From DSNY01 sp016861185 (GTDB taxonomy: Bacteria > Pseudomonadota > Gammaproteobacteria > Burkholderiales > Burkholderiaceae_F): a stretch of DNA of 23,659 nucleotides. Positions within the stretch are counted from its first letter, which is position 1; every line of letters starts with the position of its first letter. Of this stretch, positions 23,183-23,659 are shown piece after piece. Below the pieces are notes generated by a model. It was not told the DNA's origin and did no database searches. It saw only the letters and a program-made list of their open reading frames with translations. The position numbers and the translations under genes were made by a program. Where the stretch lies: NCBI GenBank assembly GCA_030263275.1, contig SZOR01000063.1:1-23659 (forward strand), given 5' to 3'.

Positions 23183-23659
23183 ATGCAGACCGTGCCGCGC
23201 GTGCTGATCGTCAAGACGTCGTCGATGGGCGACGTCGTGCACGCGCTGCCGATGGTTTCCGACATCGCGCGAGCGCATCCCGGCGCGACGATCGACTGGG
23301 TCGTCGAAGAGGGCTTCGCGGCGATTCCCCGGCTGCATCCCGCGGTGGCGCGCGTGATTCCGGTCGCAGTGCGACGCTGGCGCAAGCGCCTCGCTGCGCC
23401 GGGCACTTGGCGCGAATGGCGCGCGACGAAGGGCGCGCTGCGCGCGCAGCGCTACGACCGCATCGTCGACTGCCAGGGACTGATCAAGAGCGCGTGGCTC
23501 GCGCGCTGCGCGCGCGGGCCGGTCGCAGGACCCGACGCGGCGTCCGCGCGCGAACCGCTGGCGGCGTGCTTCTACGGCGAGCGGATCGGCGTGCCGCAGG
23601 CGCTGCACGCGATCGAACGCAATCGACGGATCGGCGCGGCGGCGTTCGGCTACACGCCC
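23183..23659 (+). CDS. waaC: Lipopolysaccharide heptosyltransferase I, N-terminal part (cut by window edge)
   Basis: The first 159 codons of WaaC, which transfers the first L-glycero-D-manno-heptose from ADP-heptose to Kdo of the LPS inner core at the cytoplasmic face. The start VLIVKTSSMGDVVHALP (7-23) is the family N-terminus, with the catalytic aspartate of the MGD motif at residue 17. IDWVVEEGFAAIPRLHP and YDRIVDCQGLIKSAWLA are also family blocks. The gene continues beyond the right edge. It marks a conserved LPS-core region next to the variable glycan genes. The C-terminal ADP-heptose-binding domain is not in the window. Confidence 0.93.
   Translation, partial: MQTVPRVLIVKTSSMGDVVHALPMVSDIARAHPGATIDWVVEEGFAAIPRLHPAVARVIPVAVRRWRKRLAAPGTWREWRATKGALRAQRYDRIVDCQGLIKSAWLARCARGPVAGPDAASAREPLAACFYGERIGVPQALHAIERNRRIGAAAFGYTP

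Overview
The window is a GC-rich surface-polysaccharide locus. Gene content and codon use suggest a betaproteobacterium, probably of the order Burkholderiales; this is inferred from the overall look (a phosphomannomutase, lipoprotein, waaC flank and very high GC at third codon positions), not from a marker gene. Coding density is nearly complete, many genes overlap by 1-20 bases, and I see no RNA genes, CRISPR arrays, transposases or phage genes.

Layout. (1) Positions 1-6511, minus strand: a six-gene operon read right to left: Wzx-type flippase, a capsule-synthesis-family protein, a family 2 glycosyltransferase, then a wbpV-wbpL-wbpM-like trio (ketosugar reductase, undecaprenyl-phosphate sugar-1-phosphate transferase, membrane 4,6-dehydratase cut by the window edge). 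The trio is the known module for making UDP-QuiNAc and loading a first sugar on the lipid carrier. (2) Positions 6512-6652: a divergent control region with a 26-base near-perfect palindrome. (3) Positions 6653-14430, plus strand: a UDP-xylose synthase, then a complete CMP-pseudaminic acid pathway (PseB, PseC, PseF, a PseG-PseH fusion, PseI), then a surface-carbohydrate protein that may be a transferase. (4) Positions 14458-21185, minus strand, convergent with (3): manC, pgi, galU, a second CMP-nonulosonate cytidylyltransferase, and a 749-residue protein joining two CBS domains, a NeuB-type synthase, a SAF domain and a TIM-barrel isomerase domain. (5) Positions 21427-23659, plus strand: phosphomannomutase/phosphoglucomutase, a small helical lipoprotein, and the start of waaC, an LPS core gene.

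How it fits together. PGI, PMM/PGM, GalU and ManC feed hexose phosphates into UDP-Glc and GDP-Man. UXS makes UDP-xylose from UDP-glucuronate, whose synthase is not in the window. The Pse genes make CMP-pseudaminic acid from UDP-GlcNAc. The NeuA/NeuB-fusion pair should make a second, unidentified CMP-nonulosonate. WbpL starts a lipid-linked unit, glycosyltransferases extend it and Wzx flips it. No Wzy polymerase or Wzz regulator is seen here.

The items most worth following are the CBS-NeuB-SAF-TIM barrel fusion and its missing precursor pathway, the pairing of two nonulosonate systems with two HP-motif candidate transferases, a palindromic repeat lying in frame inside pgi, and the strong palindrome between the divergent operons.
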